This document shows positions 5,663 through 5,911 of a stretch of DNA of 5,911 nt, one piece after another (within the stretch, counting starts at the first letter, position 1; each line of letters opens with the position of its first letter). This DNA comes from Anaerolineae bacterium (GTDB taxonomy: Bacteria; Chloroflexota; Anaerolineae; B4-G1). The position numbers and the translations under genes were made by a program. The stretch is taken from assembly GCA_030612185.1 (NCBI GenBank), contig JAUWOI010000294.1:1-5911 (forward strand). The letters are read 5' to 3'. Below the pieces are notes generated by a model, which saw only the letters and a program-made list of their open reading frames with translations, did no database searches and was not told the origin of the DNA.

Positions 5663-5791
5663 CTACAATGCCAGGGCACGGCGTAACCGCTGGTCTACTT
5701 GCGCCAGGTGTGCCGGGGTGGTCAGTACACCGAGGCAATAGATCACGCGGGCAGGATCAATCGTAATCGACTGACAGCGCGTCTCAAGTTG
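5663..5791 (-). pseudogene. MazF/PemK-like toxin, C-terminal remnant
   Basis: The open stretch reads QLETRCQSITIDPARVIYCL, then GVLTTPAHLAQVDQRLRRAL, then AL and a stop (TAG 5663-5665). This matches the tail of MazF/PemK endoribonucleases: the conserved (R/T)IDxxR segment, a G-x-L-(S/T)-P-x-x-L turn and the last amphipathic helix (xxVDxxLRxxL). An in-frame TAG lies just upstream (5792-5794) and there is no start codon, so about the first two thirds of the usual 110-residue toxin, with the core sheet and RNA-binding surface, are absent. It overlaps the end of the antitoxin-like gene by 8 bases, in the position a toxin gene would have. The family call comes from short motifs and is moderate; a non-functional remnant is nearly certain. 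Confidence 0.6.
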
Positions 5792-5911
5792 CTAGACCCA
5801 ACTGGCGGCGTACCTCGTCCAGGGGTACACCGCCTTCACGTTGGTAGCGTTCGCGGGAATGCTCGATTAAGGCCATAAAGTCCGGGTTTTCACTCAGCAC
5901 CCAGGCTTCAT
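5784..5911 (-). CDS. Phd/YefM-like antitoxin, C-terminal part (continues off the window)
   Basis: The frame enters from the window edge (first full codon 5909-5907) and ends at TGA 5784-5786. It reads EAWVLSENPDFMALIEHSRE, then RYQREGGVPLDEVRRQLGLA, then T. This is the usual tail of type II antitoxins of the Phd/YefM kind: L-x-x-(N/D)-P-x-F-x-x-L-I-x-x-(S/A)-R, followed by G(G)-(V/I)-(P/S)-L-(D/E)-E-(V/L)-R-x-x-LG. That region normally wraps around the cognate toxin, while the missing front carries the DNA-binding fold. It is followed directly by a MazF-like tail without its front, so the antitoxin may be an orphan. Whether its own N-terminus is intact cannot be seen. A DUF-type ParD-like antitoxin is an alternative. 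Confidence 0.6.
   Translation of the reverse strand, partial: EAWVLSENPDFMALIEHSRERYQREGGVPLDEVRRQLGLAT

Noticed and set aside
5655..5664. GTG with AGGAGG as a genuine start for the methyltransferase frame
   Set aside because: Spacing is only 3 bases, the AGGAGG overlaps the MazF-like stop, and the first 45 or so residues that follow are low-complexity and unlike any methyltransferase N-terminus.
1..5911. CRISPR array, tRNA, rRNA or transposase gene
   Set aside because: No regularly spaced direct repeats, no tRNA-like cloverleaf and no transposase motif were seen on either strand. The repeats present are palindromes and one short tandem array.

Overview
The window looks like a chromosomal accessory region of a Chloroflexota-type (Anaerolineae-like) or similar environmental bacterium. 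This is an inference from three things: the MalT-like ATPase fragment has wording I associate with that phylum (APAGFGKT, LSLDEGDNDP); the methyltransferase and toxin-antitoxin remnants have a similar flavour; and palindromic and heptameric intergenic repeats are common. No rRNA or tRNA is present to fix the taxonomy. Every gene I can support lies on the minus strand, so transcription runs from high to low coordinates.

Region 1 (1-4310) is an intact, probably TetR-controlled ABC transporter operon. In transcription order it holds a near-consensus promoter (4280-4309), a perfect operator-like palindrome over the predicted transcription start (4258-4274), a TetR-family regulator (3559-4239), two homologous FtsX/MacB/LolC-type permeases (2267-3517 and 805-2034), and a LolD/MacB-type ATPase (71-757). 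A further gene may begin at position 12 and run off the window. The two permeases and the ATPase should form one membrane complex of the mechanotransmission type. The substrate cannot be read from the sequence. Two intergenic repeat structures interrupt the operon: nested inverted repeats between the permeases (2093-2272) and a 7-bp tandem repeat before the ATPase gene (775-800).

Region 2 (about 4330-5911) is a gene graveyard. In transcription order it contains the 3' end of a Phd/YefM-like antitoxin gene, the C-terminal third of a MazF/PemK-like toxin without its front, a 145-bp G/C-rich spacer, the C-terminal half of a SAM-dependent methyltransferase without its SAM-binding motif I, and the N-terminal ATPase part of a MalT-like LuxR-family regulator without its TPR and HTH regions. 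The last two share one reading frame, separated by a single TAA. The MalT-like fragment carries a 34-bp palindrome in frame, which adds about 12 residues just after the P-loop helix. A strong GC-rich hairpin (4335-4370) separates this debris from the operon.

I found no convincing new defence or biosynthetic system. The items most worth a second look are the protein-coding palindrome, the nested repeat between the permeases, and the operator/promoter architecture.
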